Below are positions 11,616 to 20,964 of a stretch of DNA of 64,000 nt, one piece after another. The position numbers were made by a program, and so were the translations under genes. How positions within the stretch are numbered: the stretch's first letter is position 1; every line of letters begins with the position of its first letter. Below the pieces are notes generated by a model. That model made no database searches. It was not told the DNA's origin and saw only the letters and a program-made list of their open reading frames with translations. This stretch comes from Taenia hydatigena (lineage: Eukaryota > Platyhelminthes > Cestoda > Cyclophyllidea > Taeniidae), in assembly GCA_036345935.2 (NCBI GenBank), contig JADWOT020001768.1, positions 1 through 64,000 of the forward strand, in the 5' to 3' direction.

Positions 11616-11973
11616 CTGCAGACGACGATAATTGTGCGAATGCGGCGGGCTGTGCCACCAAGGCGTCACTTCTCATTGCCTCTTAAAGGGGCCCGACGTA
11701 GTCACCTACAGTTACAGGAGGATTCTGTTATTTTGGAGGCAAAGTAACTGCACTTAGCGACAAAGTATGAAGAAAAGTCTTCAGATGGGATAGCCATCAG
11801 TGACATACTAGTATTTTTAGTGTGCTGTTGAAAAAGGGTGGGTCTGTACGATTGTTGTGCAGTTCCGCAACAGTTGAACAGATGGATGGATATCCATCCC
11901 TACTCCTGTTTAAGAATACGACCTTTCAAGGGTATCAGAGATATCAGGAAACCATTAATTTCTCGTGCTTATT

Positions 11974-12795
11974 TTAATAAGGTATGTTCTCTAGTTTATT
12001 CTTGAGCCACTGGTTAATGCCATCAGCGAATGCGCTTATGGGGTTAGCAAAGGAATGTGCTAGTCATGGTCATTACTAATAGAAGTGATTGTGGTAGAGA
12101 AAGAAAGCACTTTGAAACTTATAAGTATTACGGGTTTCATTATTTGCTGGTGGATTGCAGTAAGCCGTTCTACATTGATACCTCCGGATAAAGCTACGTT
12201 ACGAATCGAATTTGGGATTGGTAGTGGCATATAGCCGTTAAGTGGAGACACCAATCCATTTGCTCACAAATTTCTTCCTGGAGGTGCACTACCAGCCGCA
12301 AGCAACAGCAAATTATTAGGTTGCAATTCGAAACAATCATCGTCGTTAACTATGACAAGTCATCAGCAGTGTCACGGTTGCATCGCAGCACAATTTCAAG
12401 TACTTACGGCCGATTAGAAAATCCCGCTTAAGGCAACCAGAAATGAGTAAACGCATTCAAATTTCTAAGCTAAATATCCTAGCATAGCCTCCTATGTATT
12501 TTGTCGAACCGCAAGAGTTTCAACTCTGCTTACAACACTTCAAAGCTAAACAATAAGAGTAAGGCATGTTTTAGTTTTCGCAATTCATTCTAGATGAGCA
12601 CCTATAACGCTTTTAACACTAGAGCAGAATAGATCCGAAGTCTGGCACATAAAACCTTAAAACGAGTAAGCACAAAATAATCGAAACCCTAAAACAATCG
12701 AGTGCAATAATACGAGAAAAAATTACCTCCGATTTCATTTGCCAATGCATTCCGCATACCCAACAAGGAAATGCCAAAGGGAAGCTCGGTGTAAG
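11974..12795 (-). pseudogene. Serpin-like gene remnant, left copy
   Basis: Mirror of 15581-16402: helix A exon 12727-12795, s6B to helix C exon 12132-12262, helix F exon 11974-12059. The helix A exon is identical in both arms. The second exon differs by a few bases (Asn/Asp before the s6B motif, Asn/Ser in SGGINVERL, two silent changes). The helix F exon and its stop match. The same missing middle segment in both arms shows that the loss predates the inverted duplication. Confidence 0.55.
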
Positions 12796-12817
12796 CTGAA
12801 GCAAAGATATCTAATCA

Positions 12818-12823
12818 TTTATT
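12818..12823 (-). terminator. Poly(A) signal of left W-rich gene
   Basis: AATAAA on the minus strand, the mirror of 15553-15558. It lies 22 nt before the acceptor of the left serpin-like helix A exon. Confidence 0.6.
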
Positions 12824-12990
12824 AAGCAGTTTCAAGTGATAAACAGGAATAATAGCATTGGTTGAGCGTTCAGAGCAAAAGAGAAGTAGAGGAGGGCATG
12901 TACACCGCCGACTAGCTCATTCGCCTCCATGGCACGTGGAGGCACCTTCACAAGTGTCGGTGTAGGCACAACCTCGGTGGTGGTTGCTGT

Positions 12991-13200
12991 TTACCACCAT
13001 TGCTGCGACCATCCCCACGGCTGGCCACACGGCGACCACCATTGCGGCTTCTTCTCCCACGACCACTCACACGGCGACCAGCAGTGCGGCTTCTGCACAG
13101 ACCACAATGCCCACTTCTGTCCCCATTGCGAACCCTTCTCAAACTCTCCCCACGGTGCCCACTTCCACGGATACGAGCATGGCCAACCTCCCCACCCCAT
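12991..13200 (-). CDS. W-rich 69-aa protein, left copy
   Basis: Identical at nucleotide level to the right copy over the whole gene, including promoter, leader and 3' untranslated region; its poly(A) signal is at 12818-12823. It is transcribed away from the spacer, so the pair is divergent. Because flanking arm sequence differs between the arms while this block does not, recent gene conversion or selection is likely. The opposite strand also has long open frames, including a His/Cys-rich 120-residue one at 12929-13291 and an Arg/Gly-rich one on the minus strand at 12948-13424. I treat these as by-products of the repetitive codons. Confidence 0.6.
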   Translation of the reverse strand: MGWGGWPCSYPWKWAPWGEFEKGSQWGQKWALWSVQKPHCWSPCEWSWEKKPQWWSPCGQPWGWSQQWW

Positions 13201-13252
13201 TTCTTTGTCTCTGCTTTCCTTGATACTGACTTGCGCTCTGAGGTGTGCCCGC

Positions 13253-13279
13253 TTATATACCAGTCGCCTTGTCTCCAAT
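13253..13279 (-). promoter_or_regulatory. Core promoter of left W-rich gene
   Basis: Exact mirror of the right-arm promoter: TATA at 13253-13259 and ATTGG at 13275-13279 on the minus strand. It drives transcription leftward, away from the palindrome centre. Confidence 0.65.
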
Positions 13280-13462
13280 TGTCTCGTGTAGCCCTCGTGC
13301 TCACTGCACTTTTAGCTCTACACCCGTGCTTGCCGATCATCGTCGATGCTCTCGTGATGCCAACATTTTCGGCTGACATTTTAGGTGTCGCGTAGACTGT
13401 GAGTTGCATGTGACTTCTCAACATAGAAATTTAACAATGTTCTATGAACGGTGATGGCCTTG

Positions 13463-14913
13463 TCAATGTAGACCCGATTCATCTGTGGCGCTTATCGTGC
13501 CGTTATTTTACGGTTCGCACGTACGGGCATGTAGCCTCTTCCATTGCACACATAAGTCGCTCGCAAAGAACATAACACCCACCAGCAGAAATTTGCTCCA
13601 AAATCATGACTTCTGCGATATCTTGACTTAACAGTCAATGTCTCGGTTTATTTGTGTGGCAGATAAAATTATTAGGCAGTATTTATGCTTGAATCAGAAG
13701 AACTGAGTAATTGAGCCTGATCTGAAGCTAAGTCTTTAATGATATCATGACAAATATAAATATGCATATCTGGTTTATCACCCTGTTGGAGTTATGCGGG
13801 ATAAATTCATCCAAGGCGATGGCTCATCAAGATTGACAATCGACTGCGAATTTAAAAAAAAGTGATTGTAGCTCTTGTTTTCACAAAATTCACTAATCGG
13901 TAAATCATTTGGCAACCATTAAACAATTTTTTTCTGCAAGCGATTTCAGGGCTTAATTAACCGGTTGGTATTTATGCATTCCTCAATCTGCACACACCTC
14001 TGGGCGGTCTTAGGCGCAATTGATGCTAAATCTATTCATGTCAAATGGTTCTGCTCTAAACAATTAGCTCTTCTTTGCAGTCTTAATCAGAGGCCTTACG
14101 TACGTATATAATAATAATAAGGACGATTGGCACATCGTCTCGTACCATTGCAGACTAATGGATTATTAGAAGCAGTTTGCTCAGTGAAGTTCTACTCGGA
14201 GATAAGATGGTTAATGCACTGAGAACTCAGCGAATCCGAGACAAAATTGCATTTGGCATCGCCAAGACTACTTCAAAGTTGTATAATCATTCTGTTAGTT
14301 CTATTGCGAAACTTCAGTAAATTTAAGCTAGAGTTGAGAAAAGAATACAGTCTCTTTAAATAAATATCCGAATTTGCTTGTTTATCAGCCTGCAAAATTT
14401 TTCCTCCACTTACGGGATAGCTCTACAACTGGTTTTATTTGTAATGTGATTGTAATTTGCAACATTGTTTAAAAACCAATGCACTAAGCAGTTACATCTT
14501 AAATCATGTTGAATTTCAAGTGATTAAAAGGTCAATACTATAAACCAAGAAATGTCTCAGTGCTTGATACGTTTCGCGTCAAATCTAGGGAGCATAATGC
14601 AATAAGTCTCAGCAATGAAAATAAATAATTGCGCTTGCGAGAAAAATATCCAAGACGTCTTGTGTGCTACGATGGTGTAACCCGGTCGAAACGAAACCCA
14701 AAATAGCTGTACTTATAGTCGAACATATTGGACTGGTGTCATGAAGGCAAATCTCTACACGATTGATGGAGACAAGTCACTTGTAGCCTAGAAAGCATTT
14801 GATGCTAATGGAATATTTCCTTTCAATGTAGTTATCATCGGAAAATGAATAAAGTGGATCTAGCGGTTCGGTAAGTTTCAAAAATGGCTTGTGATCTATG
14901 ACCTCTAAATTAG
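13463..14913. other. Unpaired spacer at the palindrome centre
   Basis: These 1451 bp lie between the arms and do not match each other. They hold no coding segment that I can support. The two W-rich genes point away from this region, so the spacer plus the first few hundred bases of each arm forms a shared divergent upstream region of about 1.86 kb between the two TATA boxes. A short AT-rich run (TATATAATAATAATAA) lies near 14105. Confidence 0.85.
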
Positions 14914-15096
14914 CAAGGCCATCACCGTTCATAGAACATTGTTAAATTTCTATGTTGAGAAGTCACATGCAACTCACAGTCTACGCGACACCTAAAATGT
15001 CAGCCGAAAATGTTGGCATCACGAGAGCATCGACGATGATCGGCAAGCACGGGTGTAGAGCTAAAAGTGCAGTGAGCACGAGGGCTACACGAGACA

Positions 15097-15123
15097 ATTG
15101 GAGACAAGGCGACTGGTATATAA
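15097..15123 (+). promoter_or_regulatory. Core promoter of right W-rich gene (ATTGG plus TATA)
   Basis: An ATTGG (reverse CCAAT) lies at 15097-15101 and a consensus TATATAA at 15117-15123. A start site about 30 bp downstream, near 15147-15150, would leave a 5' leader of roughly 27 nt before the first ATG at 15176. The exact mirror in the left arm (TATA at 13253-13259, ATTGG at 13275-13279) is identical. Elements and spacing are seen directly; promoter activity is inferred. Confidence 0.65.
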
Positions 15124-15175
15124 GCGGGCACACCTCAGAGCGCAAGTCAGTATCAAGGAAAGCAGAGACAAAGAA

Positions 15176-15385
15176 ATGGGGTGGGGAGGTTGGCCATGCT
15201 CGTATCCGTGGAAGTGGGCACCGTGGGGAGAGTTTGAGAAGGGTTCGCAATGGGGACAGAAGTGGGCATTGTGGTCTGTGCAGAAGCCGCACTGCTGGTC
15301 GCCGTGTGAGTGGTCGTGGGAGAAGAAGCCGCAATGGTGGTCGCCGTGTGGCCAGCCGTGGGGATGGTCGCAGCAATGGTGGTAA
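15176..15385 (+). CDS. W-rich 69-aa protein, right copy
   Basis: An intronless frame of 69 residues ending in TAA. It starts MGWGGWPCSYPWKWAPWGEF and contains 17 Trp, 4 Cys and many Gly, Pro, Gln and Lys. The C-terminal part has a 14-residue tandem unit of the form KPxxWSPCxxxWxx, encoded by a 42-bp repeat at 15284 and 15326. I chose the ATG at 15176 because it is the first one downstream of the predicted start site and has purines before it (AAGAAATGG); an upstream in-frame ATG at 15098 lies before the TATA box. I see no signal peptide or membrane segment. The composition suggests a structural or aggregating protein, but I recognise no family. All reading frames here are open because of repetitive codon composition, so frame choice rests on the promoter, start and poly(A) signal. 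Confidence 0.6.
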   Translation: MGWGGWPCSYPWKWAPWGEFEKGSQWGQKWALWSVQKPHCWSPCEWSWEKKPQWWSPCGQPWGWSQQWW

Positions 15386-15552
15386 ACAGCAACCACCACC
15401 GAGGTTGTGCCTACACCGACACTTGTGAAGGTGCCTCCACGTGCCATGGAGGCGAATGAGCTAGTCGGCGGTGTACATGCCCTCCTCTACTTCTCTTTTG
15501 CTCTGAACGCTCAACCAATGCTATTATTCCTGTTTATCACTTGAAACTGCTT

Positions 15553-15558
15553 AATAAA
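15553..15558 (+). terminator. Poly(A) signal of right W-rich gene
   Basis: AATAAA lies 167 nt after the W-rich stop codon. It is only 22 nt before a splice acceptor (TTTGCTTCAG, ending at 15580) that opens a serpin-like exon on the same strand. The W-rich unit is thus a closed transcription unit of about 440 bp pressed against, or nested in, the first intron of the serpin-like gene. Confidence 0.6.
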
Positions 15559-15580
15559 TGATTAGATATCTTTGCTTCAG

Positions 15581-16402
15581 CTTACACCGAGCTTCCCTTT
15601 GGCATTTCCTTGTTGGGTATGCGGAATGCATTGGCAAATGAAATCGGAGGTAATTTTTTCTCGTATTATTGCACTCGATTGTTTTAGGGTTTCGATTATT
15701 TTGTGCTTACTCGTTTTAAGGTTTTATGTGCCAGACTTCGGATCTATTCTGCTCTAGTGTTAAAAGCGTTATAGGTGCTCATCTAGAATGAATTGCGAAA
15801 ACTAAAACATGCCTTACTCTTATTGTTTAGCTTTGAAGTGTTGTAAGCAGAGTTGAAACTCTTGCGGTCGGACAAAATACATAGGAGGCTATGCTAGGAT
15901 ATTTAGCTTAGAAATTTGAATGCATTTACTCATTTCTGGTTGCCTTAAGCGGGATTTTCTAATCGGCCGTAAGTACTTGAAATTGTGCTGCGATGCAATC
16001 GTGACACTGCTGATGACTTGTCATAGTTAACGACGATGATTGTTTCGAATTGCAACCTAATAATTTGCTGTTGCTTGCGGCTGGTAGTGCACCTCCAGGA
16101 AGGAACTTGTGAGCGGATGGATTGGTGTCTCCACTTAACGGCTACATGCCACTACCAATCCCAAATTCGATTCGTAACGTAGCTTTATCCGGAGGTATCA
16201 GTGTGGAACGGCTTACTGCAATCCACCAGCAAATAATGAAACCCGTAATACTTATAAGTTTCAGAGTGCTTTCTTTCTCTACCACAATCACTTCTATTAG
16301 TAATGACCATGACTAGCACATTCCTTTGCTAACCCCATAAGCGCATTCGCTGATGGCATTAACCAGTGGCTCAAGAATAAACTAGAGAACATACCTTATT
16401 AA
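15581..16402 (+). pseudogene. Serpin-like gene remnant, right copy
   Basis: Three spliced segments fit the serpin fold in order. Segment 1 (15581-15649; acceptor TTTGCTTCAG, donor GTAATT) encodes a helix A pattern, LPFGISLLGMRNALANE. Segment 2 (16114 to about 16244; acceptor CTTGTGAG) joins in phase to give the s6B-like NGLVSPL, then SGGISVERLTAIHQQ as helix B-C. Segment 3 (16317-16402) has the helix F signature FANPISAFADGINQWLKNKL ending in IPY and a TAA. The helix D, s2A and helix E region, about 60 residues, is missing, and so is any start codon exon. The motif order and phase agreement argue for true serpin ancestry; the missing segments and stop argue for a pseudogene. Serpins are serine or cysteine protease inhibitors; inhibition cannot be expected here because no reactive-centre loop is visible. 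Confidence 0.55.
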
Positions 16403-16760
16403 AATAAGCACGAGAAATTAATGGTTTCCTGATATCTCTGATACCCTTGAAAGGTCGTATTCTTAAACAGGAGTAGGGATGGATATCCATCCATCTGTTC
16501 AACTGTTGCGGAACTGCACAACAATCGTACAGACCCACCCTTTTTCAACAGCACACTAAAAATACTAGTATGTCACTGATGACTATCCCATCTGAAGACT
16601 TTTCTTCATACTTTGTCGCTAAGTGCAGTTACTTTGCCTCCAAAATAACAGAATCCTCCTGTAACTGTAGGTGACTACGTCGGGCCCCTTTAAGAGGCAA
16701 TGAGAAGTGACGCCTTGGTGGCACAGCCCACCGCATTCGCACAATTATCGTCGTCTGCAG

Positions 16761-17190
16761 GAGCCTTTTATTTGGATTGCGCTGTACGAGTCTTGGCGTT
16801 AATGGTAGCGCCGTTCAACTGGCAGCGACCCATGCTGCAAAACAGCATTCCTTTGGCAACGCAAATGAGAATCTCCAATTTCACTTGGGTAAGTTTAAAC
16901 CACCTGCTTATTTTCGCTGTAGAAATTTTAACCTTTTGGTCACTTGTTATCCTACTTTACCTCTGATTGTTTGAAAAATCACGCTCAGCTCTTCTCAATT
17001 TGACTGAGTGATTTTATGCATTTTTCACTTTTTGTTTGTCCGTTTAGAAATAACTTTCTGATACACTGTTCTCCTTTGCCTTTAAGTTTAGGCCCTCATC
17101 TTCGCCGTAGACTAGTTAGCCGTGAGGTAATGACAAGGAGTCCCAAAGGCTTCAAATTGTTTATCTATCATTTCTTGCTAGTTTAGTGGC
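16761..17190 (+). pseudogene. Two-exon gene 3' part, right copy (broken)
   Basis: Exon 1 (16761-16888) and its GTAAGT donor are preserved, with only one or two changes. The intron has lost about 48 bp. Exon 2, after the acceptor at about 17046, has a TGA four codons in, a further deletion, and loss of the final ~20 codons present on the left (the segment around YHFQLGYGAMDS is gone). The left copy is open through the same region, so the right copy has decayed since duplication. Confidence 0.45.
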
Positions 17191-17781
17191 ATTTGTGCAC
17201 AAAGTAACGAACCAGAGGAAATGCTCTCACGTGTTGGATTAAATGCTTTAAAAATATCTACGTTCTCTGCTAATTATAGGCTTTGTTAGCTGTGACAAAC
17301 TTGTGGGTGCACAGAACGCGATACGTGCCAGGAATGGCCGTGTTGTTAAAAGGTAATTATTAGGATCTAAGCTGCAGTTAGAGGCGGAACTTTTGTAAGC
17401 CACTGCCTTTAACGACTGGAGTAACACCTTCTAGTGTGCCTTTCTAAACATTTTTGTTTCTTAAAAATTGATCTGAATCTATGTGCTTTACAATTTGGCG
17501 CTGCTCGGCAGACTCTTGATTGATAATCATCTTTTTTTAAAAATCTACGCCAACTTCGTAAAGCGGCATATTTTCGCGGAAATAAGTAATCTATTGCATC
17601 TTAAGCATGCTACCCTGTTCCGGCTTTTAGATTAAAATGATCTCCTAGGTTTTTGGTACTCTACCACGAAGTCTCGGATGCCATCTCTTTGCGGTTGCAT
17701 GGGTGTCATCGGGTTATTTGGCTTTCGACCTCATCAAAGTTGATTCCTAAATTTTAGATGCCTATCACCTTGTGTGAATGC

Positions 17782-17913
17782 GATGGATTCAATGCAGCCT
17801 GGAGGGGAGTCGAGCACTATGCACCAACTATTTCTGAATCACTTTGTCGGCGGCTGTATTCCATGCAAAATTTTGATACCACTACTAAGTTGGTTAGTGA
17901 AGGGCGGCAATGA
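17782..17913 (+). CDS. Conserved hypothetical exon, right copy
   Basis: Partner of 10333-10464, same stop (GGGCGGCAATGA) and length. It has several replacements (AWRGVEHYAPTISES instead of AWQGVAHHAPTIFES), and the sequence just upstream has a deletion relative to the left arm. Confidence 0.25.
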   Translation, partial: DGFNAAWRGVEHYAPTISESLCRRLYSMQNFDTTTKLVSEGRQ

Positions 17914-19082
17914 GTGCTGGTGTAAGGCTATGGCCTTAGATTTTTCGACAATTTTTCTTCTGTCAGCCGTACTTGTCGATTCATCAACTCTTAATGCAAC
18001 AAATTGTGAAATGGGCAGATTCTTAGGGAATGACGATCCAAAGAGTTCACGAATTACAAAAGTCAGGGGCATAAAACCCTTTCCTACCCATTTGTCACAT
18101 TATCAAAAACAACGCTTTTGAATTCCCTGCCACTTCAATAAAATGGCTTAGTGTATCTTATTATGGCAAAACAGTCTACTAAATTTTATTTGCCATCCAA
18201 CTATTCCGGATAAATGTCCATTTAAAATGCATCAACTCTTTTTAATTTTGGCACATTTAGATTGGCGTTGCATTCTAAATACCTATCAAACAACAAAATT
18301 GTCAAAAGAAATCAACTTCCCTTTCTTGAGAAACAATGTAAACTGGGAAAACTGGGTTAATCGTGTCAAATAAACACGATTATTAACGATTGCAGATATT
18401 AAACGACTAAAAGGGGCTAGCCCCATCTAGTACGCTTCTAAGTTAAGCGGCGTAATGTATCATCTTTTGCACGAAGCGCCTTCATGTTCGTGCCCTTTTT
18501 CACTTTGTGTAACTAGGCCCTTCCGCATTTTTTATCGACCCACTGACTGTAGCGAATGAATACGGAATAAGAAAATATAAATTGATTGAGGTCGATCACA
18601 ATTGGGGCTATTCACTTCTAAATTATTCCACAAATTCATTCTAGCAAGCCATTTTAAGCACGTCTATTACAACAGGCAGTGACGTCTGCCCCAATGACTA
18701 CCATCAGCATAAATGCGTCAAAACATAGATGGTGACCATCGAGCGACCCAGTGCTACTTATCAGGCTCTGCCTGTGCCTTCAAGACGTGCCCAATCAGTA
18801 CATTTTCAACACAAGAAATGGCGTCTATCTCAACTGGAACTTAGAAGTGACTTAAATTTAAGCCAAAAGCAAAAGAGCGATTGAAAGTGACTGGAAAACC
18901 TTGAATCGAAATCGACCGAACATGGTACAATGTTTTAAGCACTTAGCCATATAAAGCAATGTGTTGGACAGATCGCCCCTGGATTCTCTTAAAGCGGATA
19001 GAAGTTTTTGTTGAGGATAGGCCATCCACTGACACAATTGCTAACACGGATATCATTAGTCAGTGGGCATTTTAATTACAAG

Positions 19083-19238
19083 GAAAGCTATTTCCTATCC
19101 CTCTATAAACAGCCGCCATTTGAGCCTGTGGCCCTTTCTCTTCAGGACTTCCTCAGAGATAGAGGAGAAGGTGGAAGGAGCAAAGCAGGCCAAATCCACT
19201 ATCGCGCGGAACAACTTCGGTCACGAGAGATAGTTCAA
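19083..19238 (+). CDS. 52-aa hypothetical exon, right copy
   Basis: Mirror of 9013-9168 with the same splice-like borders and frame. Two replacements (Leu to Pro, Tyr to His) are visible. Unrecognised. Confidence 0.25.
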
Positions 19239-19265
19239 GTAAGCCTGTACATTCTTCCACCTCAC

Positions 19266-19597
19266 CCAATGGCTTGAAGGTCAAAGTCATTCAAATCGTA
19301 ATCACATGCATGTTTGCCTATTAAACGTAAGCTCAATGCATTTTTGAATATTTTTAGGTAGTTCCATATAGTCGTGGACGAATTTCTTTGTCTTTCTTGC
19401 ACAGCGTTTCCCAATGCCAAATCAAAGCAACCAGCAATAAACCTGTTGGGTGATATCAAGCGTCTGCGTCGTTTCTTGGATGACCACTCACTGGATACTG
19501 CCTTTCTCTTGGTTGCAGGGCCACGCCACTCCCAAGAGTCACACAATAGGGGAAAGAGAATATCCACTAATGTTGCGTCCTCATTAATAGCACTCAT
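19266..19597 (-). CDS. 111-aa open exon, right copy
   Basis: Reverse-strand partner of 8654-8985, open over the same length with the same GTGAGG site. Changes cluster around residues 36-52, where acidic and neutral residues become Lys or Arg. Unrecognised; a diverged copy lies near 33.25-33.55 kb in the same arm. Confidence 0.3.
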
Positions 19598-20655
19598 TGC
19601 AATTTGAACAAACCCGTGACAGAATGCATCAACTCAGTCACTGCTAGAAAAAATGAGGACTTATTTCAGGATCTAAGTATTACTCCTAAATTTTGATCTT
19701 CTTCCCAACTTCTGGTCAGAGATATTTTTCGTTCCTACTTGGCGCACTGCTGGAGACGTTCATTGACCAGTAGCTTATAGCAAGTCGGTTTGCGCCGAAT
19801 TACAAACTGCGTTTAAAACAGGAAGACTGATACAAATAGTTTTATTTTAAGTTCTGGACTGATTTTCATCCAACTTGATACCATTTTTCATTTGCAGAAA
19901 GCGCATTGTGCTGCCATTCTAAATGCAATCATAATCAAAATGCAAAGCTCAAGATAATTTTATTGTAGCTTTGGTAAGGCGGATAGAAATTTGGAAGAGC
20001 CTTGGTATGGTAGGCGATGGGACCTGTCAATCAACCAGCTAAGACGAATCGGAACAGAGGCACACGATGAAGAAGATGCACTCATCCATTAACCTACTTT
20101 GATGACGATTATTTAGGGCTGTATACAGTCGCCCCATTTAGTGACTGCTTGACTGCATCCTCAAATCGGTGCGTTGGTCAATAAAAGCTCTGAAGACGAC
20201 AATGCAAACAGGAATAGCGTATGCACAACAGCATTTTTTCCCGACTATTCTGGACCTTAAAATCTGCTGTTTGCTGCATTAGGCCTTAGGAACAGTCTAA
20301 TTAGTACCATCGGTGCGCCTTCAGTCGTGATGGACACACGGAATGCGTCGAACGGTTCAGTACATAACCAACCTCAAAGTCCTAGTTGTGACATACGTCC
20401 GCCATGGCGAGGATAGTAAAAACATCTTTATGGCTGATCTAAAGACGCAATTGAGATGCCTCATGGATTTTTCAGCTTACCCCTATTTTTTAAAACCGTA
20501 CAAATCAAGTGCATATCAAATATATTTCATATGGCGAGAGTAAGGCATTATGAAACATATGCCAGTTAGTAGAACATTATCTACGCCAACGAAAACTTTT
20601 TATTATGATTGGTTTAATTCTCTCGTTTAATTTTGTTGTGGAATGTGAAGAAAAG

Positions 20656-20964
20656 GTTGACGGTGGGTACAATTGTACTGTGTGCAGCAAGGAGCACAAC
20701 GACTTGAATTAGGTGCAGCAACACCTCCTGCATCACAGTAACTGCAAGTTCTGCATGTGCATGAAATGTTTTGAGGGTCTAAACACACTTTTAGAAATAG
20801 GGTGCTACACGAAGATAAACAAAGGAAAGGTTGGATTGCGTTCCTTGTTCATTGTCCATTCAGTAAAGCCAATCACACATGCTTGTTACCTTTCTATTCC
20901 AATAAAGGGCATAAATGTCGACAATTTGCACCTCCACTTCACTAGCATCTTGAGGCGCTGCTGA
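20656..20964 (+). pseudogene. C2H2 zinc-finger exon, right copy (in-frame TAG)
   Basis: The frame reads GGYNCTVCSKEHNDLN, TAG, then VQQHLLHHSNCKF. This fits C-x2-C-x12-H-x3-H, with TAG at 20710-20712 where the 59.9-kb copy has a Glu codon. A further C-x2-C (CMKC) and an open stretch to ILRRC follow. Such proteins usually bind DNA in the nucleus. The TAG is shared with the left arm, so it predates the inverted duplication. Confidence 0.5.

Larger units (their letters stand above)
1..13462 (+). repeat. Left arm of giant inverted repeat
   Basis: Read in reverse complement, this arm aligns with 14914-37431. Paired coordinates sum to 28376 from the inner end out to about 11.4 kb. The sum then drops to about 28251 after small deletions in the right arm, rises to about 29160 past the 1.03-kb right-arm segment, and to about 37410-37433 past the 8.26-kb segment. 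Homology stops abruptly at 13462. Position 1 pairs with 37431, so the repeat continues beyond the window edge. The innermost ~955 bp show no difference that I could find; outer parts differ at roughly 1.5 to several percent. Confidence 0.95.

Noticed and set aside
11884..11901. Short perfect palindrome GGATGGATATCCATCC in each arm
   Set aside because: Single 16-bp palindromes of this kind occur by chance in 64 kb, and nothing around it suggests a binding site.
12929..13424. Long frames overlapping the W-rich gene (His/Cys-rich, Ala/Thr-rich and Arg/Gly-rich)
   Set aside because: The repetitive codons keep several frames open. Only the W-rich frame follows a TATA box and is closed by a poly(A) signal on the same strand.
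16027..16116. In-frame TGA between two protein-like stretches (NDDDCFELQ... and ANGLVSPL...), suggesting selenocysteine or readthrough
   Set aside because: Splicing the helix A exon directly to the acceptor TGTGAG/C at 16113 gives a normal serpin junction with correct phase, so the TGA lies in the intron. No selenocysteine element was seen.
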